A DNA stretch of 64,000 bases, taken from positions 124,001 through 188,000 of the forward strand of contig NZ_ATVL01000011.1 of NCBI RefSeq assembly GCF_000420705.1. The letters are read 5' to 3'. The stretch is from Hymenobacter norwichensis DSM 15439. Lineage in GTDB: Bacteria; Bacteroidota; Bacteroidia; Cytophagales; Hymenobacteraceae. The position numbers and the translations under genes were made by a program. How positions within the stretch are numbered: position 1 is the first letter of the stretch; each line of letters starts with the position of its first letter. Positions 1 to 11,543 of the stretch are shown here, piece by piece. The notes under the pieces are model-generated. The model saw nothing but the letters and a program-made list of their open reading frames with translations, had not been told where the DNA came from and searched no databases.

Positions 1-376
1 ATAAATTATTAGATAGTTTATATTAAAGACTTGTGCACAATATTGAAATTAGCCTTGATAATGACCTGCGTATCTAGCTAATAATCACTACGGTTGAGGT
101 TAATTGATTCCCGGAATGAGAATAAGATTCTTTATTTGAAACTAATAAATAGGATATTTAGAAGTATTTTTAAAAATCTTATTTGTACTAAATTGTTAAG
201 ATATAACTATGTCTATCGTGTTTTTACTAAGGTTTGTAGAGCGTAGAGGTGCATTCATCTAAGGCGGAGCACAGTGAACGGAGTATGAATCTGTTGTTTA
301 AGTGCAAATAGGCGTGATTTCGTTCTATAAATTTGCATCATAATCTGAGAGACACACCGACCTACTGCCCTACTTT
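1..376. other. AT-rich non-coding lead-in
   Basis: This stretch is clearly more AT-rich than the genes that follow and has no convincing open reading frame. I see no tRNA, rRNA or clear terminator. It probably holds the promoter of the gene at 377, but I could not pick a confident Bacteroidota-type promoter (TTG, then TAnnTTTG). It could also be the edge of acquired DNA whose remainder lies outside the window. Confidence 0.5.
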
Positions 377-1063
377 ATGAAACTAAGTGCCAACCCTTTT
401 CACCCTACTACTGGCGAACTGCTTGCTACGTACCGGGATGCTTACCTACGCGGAGACCTCACCAGCAAGAACACGGAAGCTGTTGATGCTTATCTAAAAG
501 CTAACTCTAAGAGCGGCGACGCTATCCTGCGTCGTTATTATGAAATGAAGCAGCTAGGCCACACCGTAAAGCCAATGGGCTGGGTGGAGCGCCAGTTCGA
601 GCTGATTCGGACCGAGCCGCAACGTTTTCGTCGCCGGGCTACGTCGTTGGTAGCAGGTAGCGCCCTGCTGGGCGGCGCCGTTTTTGCCGGCACCAGCCTA
701 CCCACCGATAGCACGCCAACCGATGTGGTGCCTACTATGGAGATGCCGGCCGAGCTTTTTGCTTCTACTGCCAGCACCGAGGCTTCGGCCATGCGCATGA
801 CCACAGTACGGGGCCGCATCCTCAACGAAAATGGCCAGCCGCTGATTGGCGCCACGGTTATCGACAAAACCAGCGGCCGGGGCGTGAGCACCGATGCTGC
901 CGGCAACTACTCCTTGCCAGTGCGTGTGGGCCAAGCACCGCTGCTGCAATACGGCTACGCCGGTTATCAAGAAGAGGAGCTTCAGCTGAAGGGCCGTGGC
1001 ACCCAGAACGTAACATTACTCCCCCGCGAAAAAGCCGCAAAAAAGCGGTGGTGGATTTTTTAA
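377..1063 (+). CDS. Membrane-anchored protein with CarboxypepD_reg-like domain
   Basis: A 228-residue protein. The first 85 residues are soluble and charged. A hydrophobic segment follows at about residues 87-106, then a low-complexity Ser/Thr/Pro linker, then a domain at about 143-215 with the pattern VRGRILNENGQPLIGATV, typical of carboxypeptidase regulatory-like beta-sandwich domains. The C-terminus is basic (KKRWWIF). The order suggests a cytoplasmic N-terminus, one membrane crossing and a periplasmic domain. The domain assignment is recognisable. The function is not known, and no receptor barrel is attached. Two Roadblock-like genes follow 50 bp downstream and may be cotranscribed. Confidence 0.75.
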   Translation: MKLSANPFHPTTGELLATYRDAYLRGDLTSKNTEAVDAYLKANSKSGDAILRRYYEMKQLGHTVKPMGWVERQFELIRTEPQRFRRRATSLVAGSALLGGAVFAGTSLPTDSTPTDVVPTMEMPAELFASTASTEASAMRMTTVRGRILNENGQPLIGATVIDKTSGRGVSTDAAGNYSLPVRVGQAPLLQYGYAGYQEEELQLKGRGTQNVTLLPREKAAKKRWWIF

Positions 1064-1113
1064 TAAGCTGTTAGCGAGTTTAGCGTACCCAGTTTTTCTG
1101 AGCTTTTACCTGC

Positions 1114-1542
1114 ATGCAATTTCCGTTTCTCAATAGACCTAGCATTCGTAAAGTCACGGTAGGGACGGCCGATGAGGCCGGCCGAGTGGCCCGGACGGTA
1201 ATGGAAGGCCTGCTGGCCGAACTGCCGGAGCTACTATTGGCTTGCTTGGTGGAAGTGCCTTCGGGCCGCGTGGTAGCTTCTTATACCACCGCCGCCAACC
1301 TCAACCCCAATCAGATCAACTTGCGGTACGCCAAGCTGCTGCGCGCCACCGATGCCGCCCTCGCAACCCAACAGATTCCGGGAGGCCCTCTAACGGAAAT
1401 GACCTTGCTGCTAGAGGACCAGCTTCATATCGTACGGCCGTTACCCAATAGTTCGTGGTACTGTTTTCTGGCAGTCCGATTCGCTGATACTAATCTTGGG
1501 ATGGCCACCGAGATACTCCGTCGTCACACCTCAAAACTTTAA
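1114..1542 (+). CDS. Roadblock/LC7-like protein
   Basis: A 142-residue soluble protein. It lines up along its length with the next gene: LPELLLACLVEVPSGRVVAS here against LPTLLAVAVVETETGMPLAS there, then DQLHIVRP against DQLHVIKL, and finally ADTNLGMATEIL against RDTNLAVARQIL. This pattern, with an opening helix, an antiparallel sheet and a closing helix, fits the Roadblock/LC7 fold. Bacterial members often regulate small Ras-like GTPases such as MglA, but no GTPase gene is present here. It has an extra N-terminal stretch of about 20 residues compared with its neighbour. The family call is by pattern and moderately sure. Confidence 0.65.
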   Translation: MQFPFLNRPSIRKVTVGTADEAGRVARTVMEGLLAELPELLLACLVEVPSGRVVASYTTAANLNPNQINLRYAKLLRATDAALATQQIPGGPLTEMTLLLEDQLHIVRPLPNSSWYCFLAVRFADTNLGMATEILRRHTSKL

Positions 1543-1575
1543 TAAAATCCTTTAAAACTTTACCTCCTTACCATC

Positions 1576-1938
1576 ATGACTTCTGCTAAACAAGCCGTAA
1601 AAGATATCCTGAACGAACTGCCTACCCTGCTCGCCGTTGCCGTTGTTGAAACCGAAACCGGTATGCCCCTGGCGTCGCACTCCAACCTCGCCGAGTTCGA
1701 TATTGAAACTGCCGCTGCTTACAATACCGAAGTGGTGAAGCAGAAGCTGAAAGCTGTACAGGCCCTAAAACTGAACCAGACCGTACAGGATATTCTGCTC
1801 ACGCTCACCGACCAGCTGCACGTTATTAAGTTGTCGCCTAAAGGTGACAAATTCATTTACCTGGCTGTGAACTCGCGCGACACCAACCTGGCCGTGGCTC
1901 GTCAGATTTTGAAAGCTCAAACCGCCGTTCTGAATTAA
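1576..1938 (+). CDS. Roadblock/LC7-like protein, tandem paralogue
   Basis: A 120-residue soluble protein, close to the usual length of a single Roadblock/LC7 domain, and a tandem paralogue of the gene 33 bp upstream. Shared blocks include the LLxxxVVExxxG strand, DQLHxIK and the C-terminal DTNLAVARQIL helix. The short spacing and common terminator at 1964-1996 point to cotranscription. A heterodimer or two alternative partners for one GTPase is a reasonable inference, but nothing in the window names the partner. Confidence 0.68.
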   Translation: MTSAKQAVKDILNELPTLLAVAVVETETGMPLASHSNLAEFDIETAAAYNTEVVKQKLKAVQALKLNQTVQDILLTLTDQLHVIKLSPKGDKFIYLAVNSRDTNLAVARQILKAQTAVLN

Positions 1939-1963
1939 TCAATCAACTCTCTCCCTATTCAGG

Positions 1964-1996
1964 AAAACCCGCTGGCATTGTCAGTGGGTTTTTTTA
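1964..1996 (+). terminator. Intrinsic terminator after the Roadblock pair
   Basis: The hairpin AAACCCGCTG / CAGTGGGTTT (one G-T pair) encloses a short loop and runs into seven T residues. It lies 25 bp after the second Roadblock gene. Confidence 0.8.
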
Positions 1997-2035
1997 TGCA
2001 TCAACAAACACAAAATATCAGTTGGCAAATAATAG

Positions 2036-2163
2036 ACGATGTAAAAATGCGGCACTGCGCGTCTCCTGCCAGAACGATTGGTATTGTGCATTCTAAACAA
2101 CCTCAGTAACACCGAGACGTGAACCGAAGGTCGGCGTAGCCAAGTGTCGCGTCTCTACATCGT
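2036..2163. repeat. Possible short palindromic repeat element
   Basis: The outer 8 bases are inverted repeats (ACGATGTA at 2036 and TACATCGT at 2156), and the similarity continues inward imperfectly: the right arm read in reverse is ACGATGTAGAGACGCGACAC and the left arm is ACGATGTAAAAATGCGGCAC. The interior has further GAGACG/CGTCTC pairs. No coding capacity. It may be a small non-autonomous element, but I see only one copy here. Confidence 0.35.
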
Positions 2164-2230
2164 TCAATGATATGCTAATACGTTGTTGCTAGTGCGAGAA
2201 ATAGGTAGCGGTGCTACGTATAAAGTCAGT

Positions 2231-2263
2231 AAAAAAGCCCGGCTCGTTTCCGAACCGGGCTTT
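2231..2263 (-). terminator. Terminator of the M16 peptidase gene
   Basis: Read on the minus strand, the stem AAAGCCCGGTTCG / CGAGCCGGGCTTT (one mismatch) ends in six T residues. It lies 24 bp downstream of the peptidase stop codon. Confidence 0.85.
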
Positions 2264-2286
2264 CCACTACTTAAAGCGCAAGGCAA

Positions 2287-5316
<3,030 letters not shown>

Positions 5317-5547
5317 AAAAAGGAGTACGAAGTAGGGGATGGAAAACGTGGTGAAGATAAGTAGCCAATAGACACTAGCAATTACCCGAAGACGCACGGC
5401 ACAGCCGAGCTTGGCGAAGTCCCAAGCTACTCGCCTTTATTCGTGGAGAACATGCAACTTTCCACTTCTTACCAAGCTCTGTCAAACAACACAATTCCTA
5501 GTTTCGGTTTTGGTGGCTTCATGATAAATACATGTGCTCAGCGTAGC

Positions 5548-5576
5548 TTAACTGAAGAAATCGGCACTTATCTTTA
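5548..5576 (+). promoter_or_regulatory. Weak Bacteroidota-type promoter candidate
   Basis: TTA at 5548-5550 is followed after 18 bases by TATCTTTA at 5569-5576, close to the Bacteroidota pattern of TTG, a spacer of about 19, and TAnnTTTG. It lies 18 bp before the start at 5595. Both boxes depart from consensus, so this is tentative. Confidence 0.25.
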
Positions 5577-5594
5577 CTTGCTTATGCTGCTGCC

Positions 5595-6002
5595 ATGCTT
5601 GTAACCAACCTTGAATACCTGCTGCTTTCCCACCGCCCCGATTTAGAGCAGGTATTTCTGCGTTGGACCCGTCCAGCCACTTCCGAGGAACATCGGGCGG
5701 GCTACCGGGCCGCCTTGGAAATGGCTAGCCGAGAAAAGGTAGGGCGCTGGCTGATTGACCTGCGCAGCCGTGGATTAGCCGAGCCAGCTGACTTCCGGTG
5801 GATTATTACTTCGTTTCGAGAGCAATTGGCTGCTGCTTTGCCGGGGACGCGCCCCAGTCTGGCATACTTAGTTCTGCCTTATCATGCCGAACTGCTCAGC
5901 CAGCGTTTAGCCGAAGAAATGGCTACCGATTCGGTGAATACGGTGGCTATCCGTGTCTTCACGGAAGAACAAGCCGCTCAAACGTGGTTGCAGAGCAAAT
6001 AG
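5595..6002 (+). CDS. Hypothetical protein, possibly STAS/SpoIIAA-like
   Basis: A 135-residue soluble protein that I do not firmly recognise. It has alternating helix and strand segments: an N-terminal LEYLLLSHRPDLEQVFLRW, a central GRWLIDLRSRG strand and loop, then PSLAYLVLP, and a closing strand and helix (TVAIRVFTEEQAAQTWLQSK). That closing pattern, a strand and then a helix ending in a Trp-Leu pair, is common in STAS-like proteins of this phylum, but the similarity is by eye only. It is a single gene between a divergent peptidase and a convergent glycosyltransferase. Confidence 0.6.
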   Translation: MLVTNLEYLLLSHRPDLEQVFLRWTRPATSEEHRAGYRAALEMASREKVGRWLIDLRSRGLAEPADFRWIITSFREQLAAALPGTRPSLAYLVLPYHAELLSQRLAEEMATDSVNTVAIRVFTEEQAAQTWLQSK

Positions 6003-6090
6003 GCTATCAAACAAGTGTCTAATTGTCAATTGATTATCTGTCTGGAATCAGTAGCATTTCTTACTGCTTCGTAGCCAATCTTAGGCATGT

Positions 6091-7218
6091 CTAGCCCTCT
6101 GCCCACTGGTAGCGGCGCTGTTTCCATTGGATGTAGCCGGGCCACAGCGTGTAGCCAATTACTGCCATCGACATCACGCACAGATAAGGCTCATACAGGA
6201 GCAACAAACCCAAGGACTCGCGGCGGCCAACTTGGCGCAGTGTAACGGCCAGAAACAGCATCTGGCACAGAATTTTGGCCGCATACAGGCTTACTACGAA
6301 GGAGAGCGGCAGCAAGCCCGGCCAGAACAGCACGAGGTAGAAGGCGCCATACAAGCCAAACAGAAACGAAAGCTGACTGGGCAGCCGAACGGCGCCTTTC
6401 ATCCAGCGTTTGCGCTGCCACAGCAGGTGGCGCATGGTAGGTTGCGGTACTGTCACGCCGAGCACGCGCGTATCGCAGAGGTTGCGAAAGTGCCAGCCCT
6501 GCGCCACAATGCGCGAAAATAGCTGCAAGTCCTCGGTGATGCTGAATGCCAGCGCCTCGTAGCCCCCAATGGATTCGTAAGCGGCCCGCGTCACGAGCAT
6601 GTTGTTGCCGACTGAGGTGATGGGCCAGCCCCGGTCAGAAAGCAGCCGGATTACATTGAGGCCGAACAACCAGTCGAGGCCCTGGAGGCGGCCGAAGTGG
6701 CTGCCTTCGGCGGTGGTAATACCTGTCACTACGCCCACCTTGTCGGTTTCGGTGGCAGCCAGCATGGCTTGCACCCAGTCGGGCGGCAGGGCCATGTCGG
6801 CGTCGGTGAGTAAGAAGTAGTCGGTGGTGGCGGCGCGGCAGAGGTGGGCCAGCGCGTTGCTTTTGCCGCGGGCCGTGCCGAGCTGGTGCCGCACGTGTAG
6901 GAGGCGGAATTGCGGCTTGCCTTCAATAAAGCGTGCTACCACGGCGGCGGTGTTGTCGGTGGAAGCGTCGTCGGCAATCAGAATTTCCAGCAACTCGGGT
7001 GGGTAGTTGAGGCTGGTTAGGGCGGTCAGGCACCGCTCGATGGTGGCTTCCTCGTTGCGGGCGGCTATCAAGATACTTACCCGTGGCCGAGCTGTGCTAT
7101 TGGCGGGGGCAGGTCGGGCCAGCAACAGCAGTCCCAGAAATAATACGAACAGCCCAAAAAACAACCCAAAGAATAGCGCAACCAACAGCATACACAACCA
7201 GAAAATAAGAAAGGCCAC
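6091..7218 (-). CDS. Membrane glycosyltransferase, family 2
   Basis: A 375-residue inner-membrane processive-type glycosyltransferase. A strong hydrophobic segment fills residues 3-33. The GT-A domain starts at about 45 (RVSILIAARNEE), with IADDASTDNT near 80-90 for nucleotide-sugar binding and a DAD metal-binding motif at 139-141. The acceptor-side QRKRW motif is near residue 270, and further membrane segments follow. This layout matches chitin- and hyaluronan-synthase-like enzymes and many exopolysaccharide transferases. The product sugar cannot be read from sequence. The start is GTG at 7218; an ATG at 7191 is an alternative that shortens the first membrane segment. Confidence 0.85.
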   Translation of the reverse strand: MAFLIFWLCMLLVALFFGLFFGLFVLFLGLLLLARPAPANSTARPRVSILIAARNEEATIERCLTALTSLNYPPELLEILIADDASTDNTAAVVARFIEGKPQFRLLHVRHQLGTARGKSNALAHLCRAATTDYFLLTDADMALPPDWVQAMLAATETDKVGVVTGITTAEGSHFGRLQGLDWLFGLNVIRLLSDRGWPITSVGNNMLVTRAAYESIGGYEALAFSITEDLQLFSRIVAQGWHFRNLCDTRVLGVTVPQPTMRHLLWQRKRWMKGAVRLPSQLSFLFGLYGAFYLVLFWPGLLPLSFVVSLYAAKILCQMLFLAVTLRQVGRRESLGLLLLYEPYLCVMSMAVIGYTLWPGYIQWKQRRYQWAEG

Positions 7219-7375
7219 CCCGCACGAATACCAGCAGCAAGCGCGGCCTGATTTGCTTATGATTGTACGGCGTAAAGCCGATTATCTACGGTAGATTAAA
7301 TGCGGATTTTGGTTGGTTTTCACTCCGTATAAATGCGGAGTAAGAATTCAGGCTCCTGAAACAGAACGCAACAAA

Positions 7376-7407
7376 AAGCCCCAGCTGCGCAAAGGCAGCC
7401 GGGGCTT
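7376..7407 (-). terminator. Terminator of the sugar transporter gene
   Basis: Read on the minus strand, AAGCCCCGGCTGC pairs with GCAGCTGGGGCTT with one mismatch, and the stem is followed by a T-rich stretch (CTTTTTG). It lies 25 bp past the transporter stop. Confidence 0.82.
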
Positions 7408-7431
7408 AGAAGATAGGCAAGTTGTAAGGTG

Positions 7432-9060
7432 CTACACCCGTGGGTCGAGCTGCACGGGCGTGTCATAGCCGGGGCCTTCCAGCGGCAGCGTAGTGGCGGG
7501 TAGTGGCTCGTCGTCGTCGCGCACCCAGAGCGTGAGGATGCCTGCCAGCACCATAGATGCGCCACCCAATGCAATGGTATGCAAGGTGTTGCCTTGGAAG
7601 AAGTACATGGTGCAGAACCCCAGAATAGTAGCGGCTACAATCTGCGGAATCACAATAAAGAAGTTGAAAACCCCCATATAATACCCCATTTTATTGGCCG
7701 GCAACGACCCCGCCAAGATGGCGTACGGCATACTCAGAATGCTGGCCCAGGCCACGCCTACCATGGCCATCGACACCATAATCAGGCTGGGGTTGGTGAT
7801 AAGCTCCAACGATAGCAGGCCCAGGCCCCCAATCAGCAAGCACAGCAGGTGCGTGCGGCGGCGGCTGGTGCGCGCCGCAATAAGTGGAATGACAAACGCA
7901 AATACCGCGGCTACCCCGTTGCGCACCGATGAGGCCAAGCTCAGCCAGTCGGCGCCGTCGTTGTACTGCTCCTGCACCCGCTCCAGCTCCGCCCGGTCCG
8001 CGGCGGCTGGCTGGGCGTGCGTGAGGTAGTAGTTGGCCATGTTGATGGTGACAATCTTGCTGGGCTTATCGGCTTGGAACTGGTTGATTTCCTTGATGTC
8101 GGCCAGCAATGCACTCAGCTCTTTCTGGGCTTTGGCGTCGGTTTCGCGGCCGGCGGCTGTGCCAATGAAGGTAGAAACCCGGCCGTACAAGGCGTTGTCT
8201 ACCTTCATGTTGTAGATGTTGCTGGTAACGGCGTTGGTGGAATATATCCACATCGAAAACAGCGCAAACCAGGTGAAAAACTGCACCAACGCGAGTTGGC
8301 GCATGGCCGTGGGCATCTTGAAAACCCCCATAAACGACTCGCGCAGTCCGTCCCAAATACCGGCTTCGGCGTTTTCCTTGCGGAAGGCTTCCATGTCTTC
8401 GGGCGGGGTTTCCTGGGTGGTAAATACCGTGTACATGACGGCCAGAATGAAGGCCAGCCCGCCCACGTAGAACGACCATTTCACCGAGTCGGGGATTTCG
8501 CCGTTGGCGGCGGTATTGCTCAGGTTAAACCAGTTCTTGAAAATCCAGGGCAAGGCCGCCGCAATAACCGACCCTACGCCAATAAAGAAGCTCTGCATGG
8601 CGAAGCCGCTGGTGCGCTGCTCGCCCGGCAACTTGTCGCCGACGAAGGCCCGGAACGGCTCCATGCTGATGTTGATGCTGGCATCCAGAATCCAGAGCAT
8701 GCCGCCGGCCATCCACAGCGCCGACGAGTTAGGCATTATAAACAAGGCCAGCGTAGCCAGAATAGCGCCAATGGCAAAAAACGGCCGGCGGCGGCCCCAG
8801 CGCGGGCTCCAGGTCCGGTCGGAGTAATAGCCGATGATGGGTTGCACGAGCAGGCCGGTGAGCGGAGCCGCAATCCACAGAATTGGAATGTCGTCCTTGT
8901 TGGCGCCCAGCGTTTCAAAGATGCGACTAACATTAGAGTTTTGCAGCTCGAACCCGAACTGAATGCCCATAAAGCCGAAGCTCATGTTCCAGATTTGCCA
9001 GAAACTCAGGCGGGGTTTTTGGCGGGTTTCGGCAGATGCTGCCGCTACGCTGATAGCCAT
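7432..9060 (-). CDS. MFS sugar transporter, SLC45/GPH-like
   Basis: A 542-residue polytopic inner-membrane protein of the major facilitator type. About 12 hydrophobic segments are visible. The loop after the second segment has the signature SDRTWSPRWGRRRP, close to the D-R-x-G-R-R pattern of the SLC45 and glycoside-pentoside-hexuronide transporters that carry maltose or sucrose with protons. A long hydrophilic insert (about residues 285-370) splits the two halves. Two secreted amylases lie upstream on the same strand, so uptake of maltose or short maltodextrins is the likely job. The substrate is inferred from context. Confidence 0.85.
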   Translation of the reverse strand: MAISVAAASAETRQKPRLSFWQIWNMSFGFMGIQFGFELQNSNVSRIFETLGANKDDIPILWIAAPLTGLLVQPIIGYYSDRTWSPRWGRRRPFFAIGAILATLALFIMPNSSALWMAGGMLWILDASINISMEPFRAFVGDKLPGEQRTSGFAMQSFFIGVGSVIAAALPWIFKNWFNLSNTAANGEIPDSVKWSFYVGGLAFILAVMYTVFTTQETPPEDMEAFRKENAEAGIWDGLRESFMGVFKMPTAMRQLALVQFFTWFALFSMWIYSTNAVTSNIYNMKVDNALYGRVSTFIGTAAGRETDAKAQKELSALLADIKEINQFQADKPSKIVTINMANYYLTHAQPAAADRAELERVQEQYNDGADWLSLASSVRNGVAAVFAFVIPLIAARTSRRRTHLLCLLIGGLGLLSLELITNPSLIMVSMAMVGVAWASILSMPYAILAGSLPANKMGYYMGVFNFFIVIPQIVAATILGFCTMYFFQGNTLHTIALGGASMVLAGILTLWVRDDDEPLPATTLPLEGPGYDTPVQLDPRV

Positions 9061-9109
9061 TAGTGTGGGAATTTTGGTGGGAGAACGGGAGGTGAAAAAC
9101 TAACGATGA

Positions 9110-9204
9110 AACGTCATGCTGAGCTTGCCGAAGCATCTCTACCAGTTCGTTGCAACGGTTCAGACGAAGCGGTAGAGATGCTTCGGCAAGCTCAGCATGA
9201 CGTT
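9110..9204. repeat. Palindromic dispersed repeat, copy A
   Basis: Two perfect 34-bp inverted arms (9110-9143 and 9171-9204) flank a 27-bp centre. The arm begins AACGTCATGCTGAGCTTGCC and continues with GAAGCATCTCTACC. It shares the CGTCATGC-x-GAG start and the GAAGCATCTC core with copies B (48734) and C (56623). It sits between the transporter and the first amylase, ending 5 bp before the amylase stop codon. Confidence 0.85.
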
Positions 9205-9209
9205 CTTTC

Positions 9210-11057
9210 TTAATTGCCTTTGGGCTTGATTTCGAAGATATAGGCGCTCAGCGGTGGTAGCGTGAGCGTGAGGTACTCGGTGGGGGGCGTGTTGTTCAGC
9301 AGGTCGGTGTAGGTGCAGAACCGGTCGGGGGCTAGGCCCATGAGTTTGCGGGCTTCCTGCGGAATGGTGATGGTAGGCTTGCTGGTTTTGTCGCGGCTGA
9401 AGTTCACCACGATAAGCAGGCGCTGCTTATCAGTGTAGCGCAGAAAGCTGTACACGTGCTGCTGGTCGTAATCTTTGCCGAGGTTGTTGGCGTCCTGCAA
9501 CTCGTAGAACTTGCCTTTGCGGATGGCTTCGCTGGTGCTGGTCAGGTTGAGCAAGCGGCTGTAGAAGTTGCGCAGCTGCTTCTGGCTTTCCGAGAGCTTG
9601 CCACCATCAAACTTGCCGCCGTTCATCCATTTCTGGTGCTCCGGCACGCCCCAATAATCAAAGATGGTGGTGCGCCCATCCTGGCTGGAAAAGCCTTCGG
9701 CCCCCAGCGCCGGCTCGCCTACCTCCTGCCCCGAGTACACCATCACCGGCCCCGAACCCAGCGTAGCAGTAACCACCATGGCCGGAATGGCCGTGCGCGG
9801 GTCGGTGGCAAAGTCCTTAGAAGCAATGCGTTGCTCGTCGTGGTTTTCCAGGAAGCGCAGCATCTTCGACGAGAAGCCGCGGCTTTCTTCTTTCCAGACT
9901 TTGGTAATTTCCTCGGTGTTGCCGCCGCCGGTCATCAGGCGGCGCAGGGCGTCGTAGAGGCCCACTTTGTCATAGAGAAAGTCGAACTGGCCCTTCTCCA
10001 GGTAGGTGCGGTACTCCTTAGGGTTGTAGGCTTCGGCCAGGAAAATGATGTTGGGCTTCACCTTCTTCACCTCCGGAATCACCCAGGCCCAAAACTCCAC
10101 GGGCACCATTTCCACCATGTCGCAGCGGAAGCCGTCCACGTCTTTCTTGGCCCAGAACACCAGAATGTCGCGCATCTTCTTCCACGTATCCGGGATGGGC
10201 TCGAAGTGGGTCTGGCGGTTGCTTTGGTAATCGACGCCGTAGTTGAGCTTCACCGTTTCATACCAGTCGTTCACGCTGGGCGCGGCCGAAAACACGTCGT
10301 TGCCGGTGGCTTTAGCGGGCGTTTCGGTGTACTTGCCGTCTTCGCGCGGGCCGAGGGCGGCGCCCAGCGGGTTGCCGGCTTTCGGTACTACCAAGCTCTG
10401 GCCGGGCAGGTAGTAGAAGTTGTTGTTGGGCGCGAAGGCCTTGGTTTTGTCGTCGGTGGCACCCAAATCCACCACGCCGCCGGGCTTGGCATCCGACTTA
10501 TAGCTGCGCGCTACGTGGTTCGGAATAAAGTCCATGAGCACCTTCAGGTCGTTGGCGTGGGTGCGCTTGATGAGGGCCTCGTACTCGGCCATGCGGTTCT
10601 TCACGTTCACGGCCAGGTCGGGAGCCACGTCGTAGTAGTCCTTGATGGCGTAGGGCGAGCCGGCGCGGCCTTTTATCACGTCGGCATCGTCGGGGCCGGG
10701 GCCGCCTTGCTTGGTGAAGTCGGTCATGGTGGCGTGCTCAATCACGCCGGTAAACCATACGTGGCTGACTCCCAGCTTCTTGATTTCCTGGAGGGCCTTG
10801 TCGGTGATGTCGTTGAACTTGCCCGTGCCGTTTTCCTGCACGGTGCCGTAGGGCTTGTTCACGGCGGTTTTGTTACCAAATAGGCGCGTCATCAACTGGT
10901 AGATGACCAGCTTGTTGTCCTGGGGCACCTCGTCGGTGGTATTGGGGTCCGCTAGGATGATTGGTTCAGGCACGGCGGAAGAAGTAGGCGAGAATGGAAA
11001 GGAAAAGGCCGCCAACGCAAAAGCGGTAGCCACAGCCGGCAAAAAGAGGTTCTTCAT
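9210..11057 (-). CDS. Secreted alpha-amylase family (GH13) hydrolase
   Basis: A 615-residue glycoside hydrolase with a signal peptide (about residues 1-28). The four GH13 regions are visible: DFIPNHV at 176-182, GFRCDMVE with the nucleophile Asp at 313, FLAEAYN with the acid Glu at 342, and ENHDEQR with the transition-state Asp at 407. The C-terminal 100 residues form the usual beta-domain. It should cut alpha-1,4-glucans outside the inner membrane and feed the transporter next door. The exact product pattern cannot be told. The same strand carries a second amylase upstream, interrupted by the repeat-flanked GxxExxY gene. Confidence 0.92.
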   Translation of the reverse strand: MKNLFLPAVATAFALAAFSFPFSPTSSAVPEPIILADPNTTDEVPQDNKLVIYQLMTRLFGNKTAVNKPYGTVQENGTGKFNDITDKALQEIKKLGVSHVWFTGVIEHATMTDFTKQGGPGPDDADVIKGRAGSPYAIKDYYDVAPDLAVNVKNRMAEYEALIKRTHANDLKVLMDFIPNHVARSYKSDAKPGGVVDLGATDDKTKAFAPNNNFYYLPGQSLVVPKAGNPLGAALGPREDGKYTETPAKATGNDVFSAAPSVNDWYETVKLNYGVDYQSNRQTHFEPIPDTWKKMRDILVFWAKKDVDGFRCDMVEMVPVEFWAWVIPEVKKVKPNIIFLAEAYNPKEYRTYLEKGQFDFLYDKVGLYDALRRLMTGGGNTEEITKVWKEESRGFSSKMLRFLENHDEQRIASKDFATDPRTAIPAMVVTATLGSGPVMVYSGQEVGEPALGAEGFSSQDGRTTIFDYWGVPEHQKWMNGGKFDGGKLSESQKQLRNFYSRLLNLTSTSEAIRKGKFYELQDANNLGKDYDQQHVYSFLRYTDKQRLLIVVNFSRDKTSKPTITIPQEARKLMGLAPDRFCTYTDLLNNTPPTEYLTLTLPPLSAYIFEIKPKGN

Positions 11058-11112
11058 ACGCTGTGTAAGATAGATGTTTGCGTGGTTAGCTAGCGAAGTT
11101 GCGGCCGGTGGG

Positions 11113-11157
11113 TTTCTCGCAGGGTTTCGCGGGGTTAGGCGCAGGGTTTCGCGGGGT
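11113..11157. repeat. Left 45-bp inverted repeat of the GxxExxY unit
   Basis: This is itself a direct repeat of about 18 bp: CGCAGGGTTTCGCGGGGTT, a 3-bp spacer, then CGCAGGGTTTCGCGGGGT, preceded by TTTCT. It is inverted relative to 11544-11588, with 4 differences in 45. Confidence 0.9.
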
Positions 11158-11161
11158 CGTT

Positions 11162-11539
11162 CTATAGCCCGTTAACGATGCGGACGATGTGGTCTTTCAA
11201 GGAAACCACATTGAGATTGATGAGTTGACCGAGCTTCAGGTTTGTTAATTTCAGGTACGTCAGCAGCTGCTTATGATGTACATCAAGCAAGCCTTCCACC
11301 GACTTCACTTCCACAATTACCTTCTTCTCAACCAGAATATCCAGCCGGAAACCTAGCTCCAGCCGCACGCCGTCATACACTACTGGCAGCGGTACCTGGG
11401 CGGCCACTTGCAAGCCCGCTTTCCGCAGCTCGTGCACCAATGCGGCCTCGTACACCGACTCCAGCAGACCTGGCCCCAGCGTAGTATGCACCCGAAAAGC
11501 GGCCCGCATCACCGTTAAGGAAATTTCGTTCTCGTGCAT
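11162..11539 (-). CDS. GxxExxY family protein, nuclease-like
   Basis: A 125-residue protein with the family signature GLLESVY (G-x-x-E-x-x-Y) at about residues 24-30. A PD-(D/E)xK-like core follows: FRLDILVEKKVIVEVKS has the Asp, Glu and Lys of a restriction-like metal site. Members of this family are common in Bacteroidota and are often near repeats, but their role is not established to my knowledge. The gene starts 4 bp inside the right repeat and stops 4 bp inside the left one, so gene and repeats look like one unit. Nuclease activity is inferred from the motif. Confidence 0.88.
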   Translation of the reverse strand: MHENEISLTVMRAAFRVHTTLGPGLLESVYEAALVHELRKAGLQVAAQVPLPVVYDGVRLELGFRLDILVEKKVIVEVKSVEGLLDVHHKQLLTYLKLTNLKLGQLINLNVVSLKDHIVRIVNGL

Positions 11540-11543
11540 AAAA

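Noticed and set aside
9456..10883. Long plus-strand open frame opposite the first amylase
   Set aside because: It is rich in Val, His, Gly and Ala in the way expected of the complement of a GC-rich gene, and the opposite strand has a complete GH13 enzyme.
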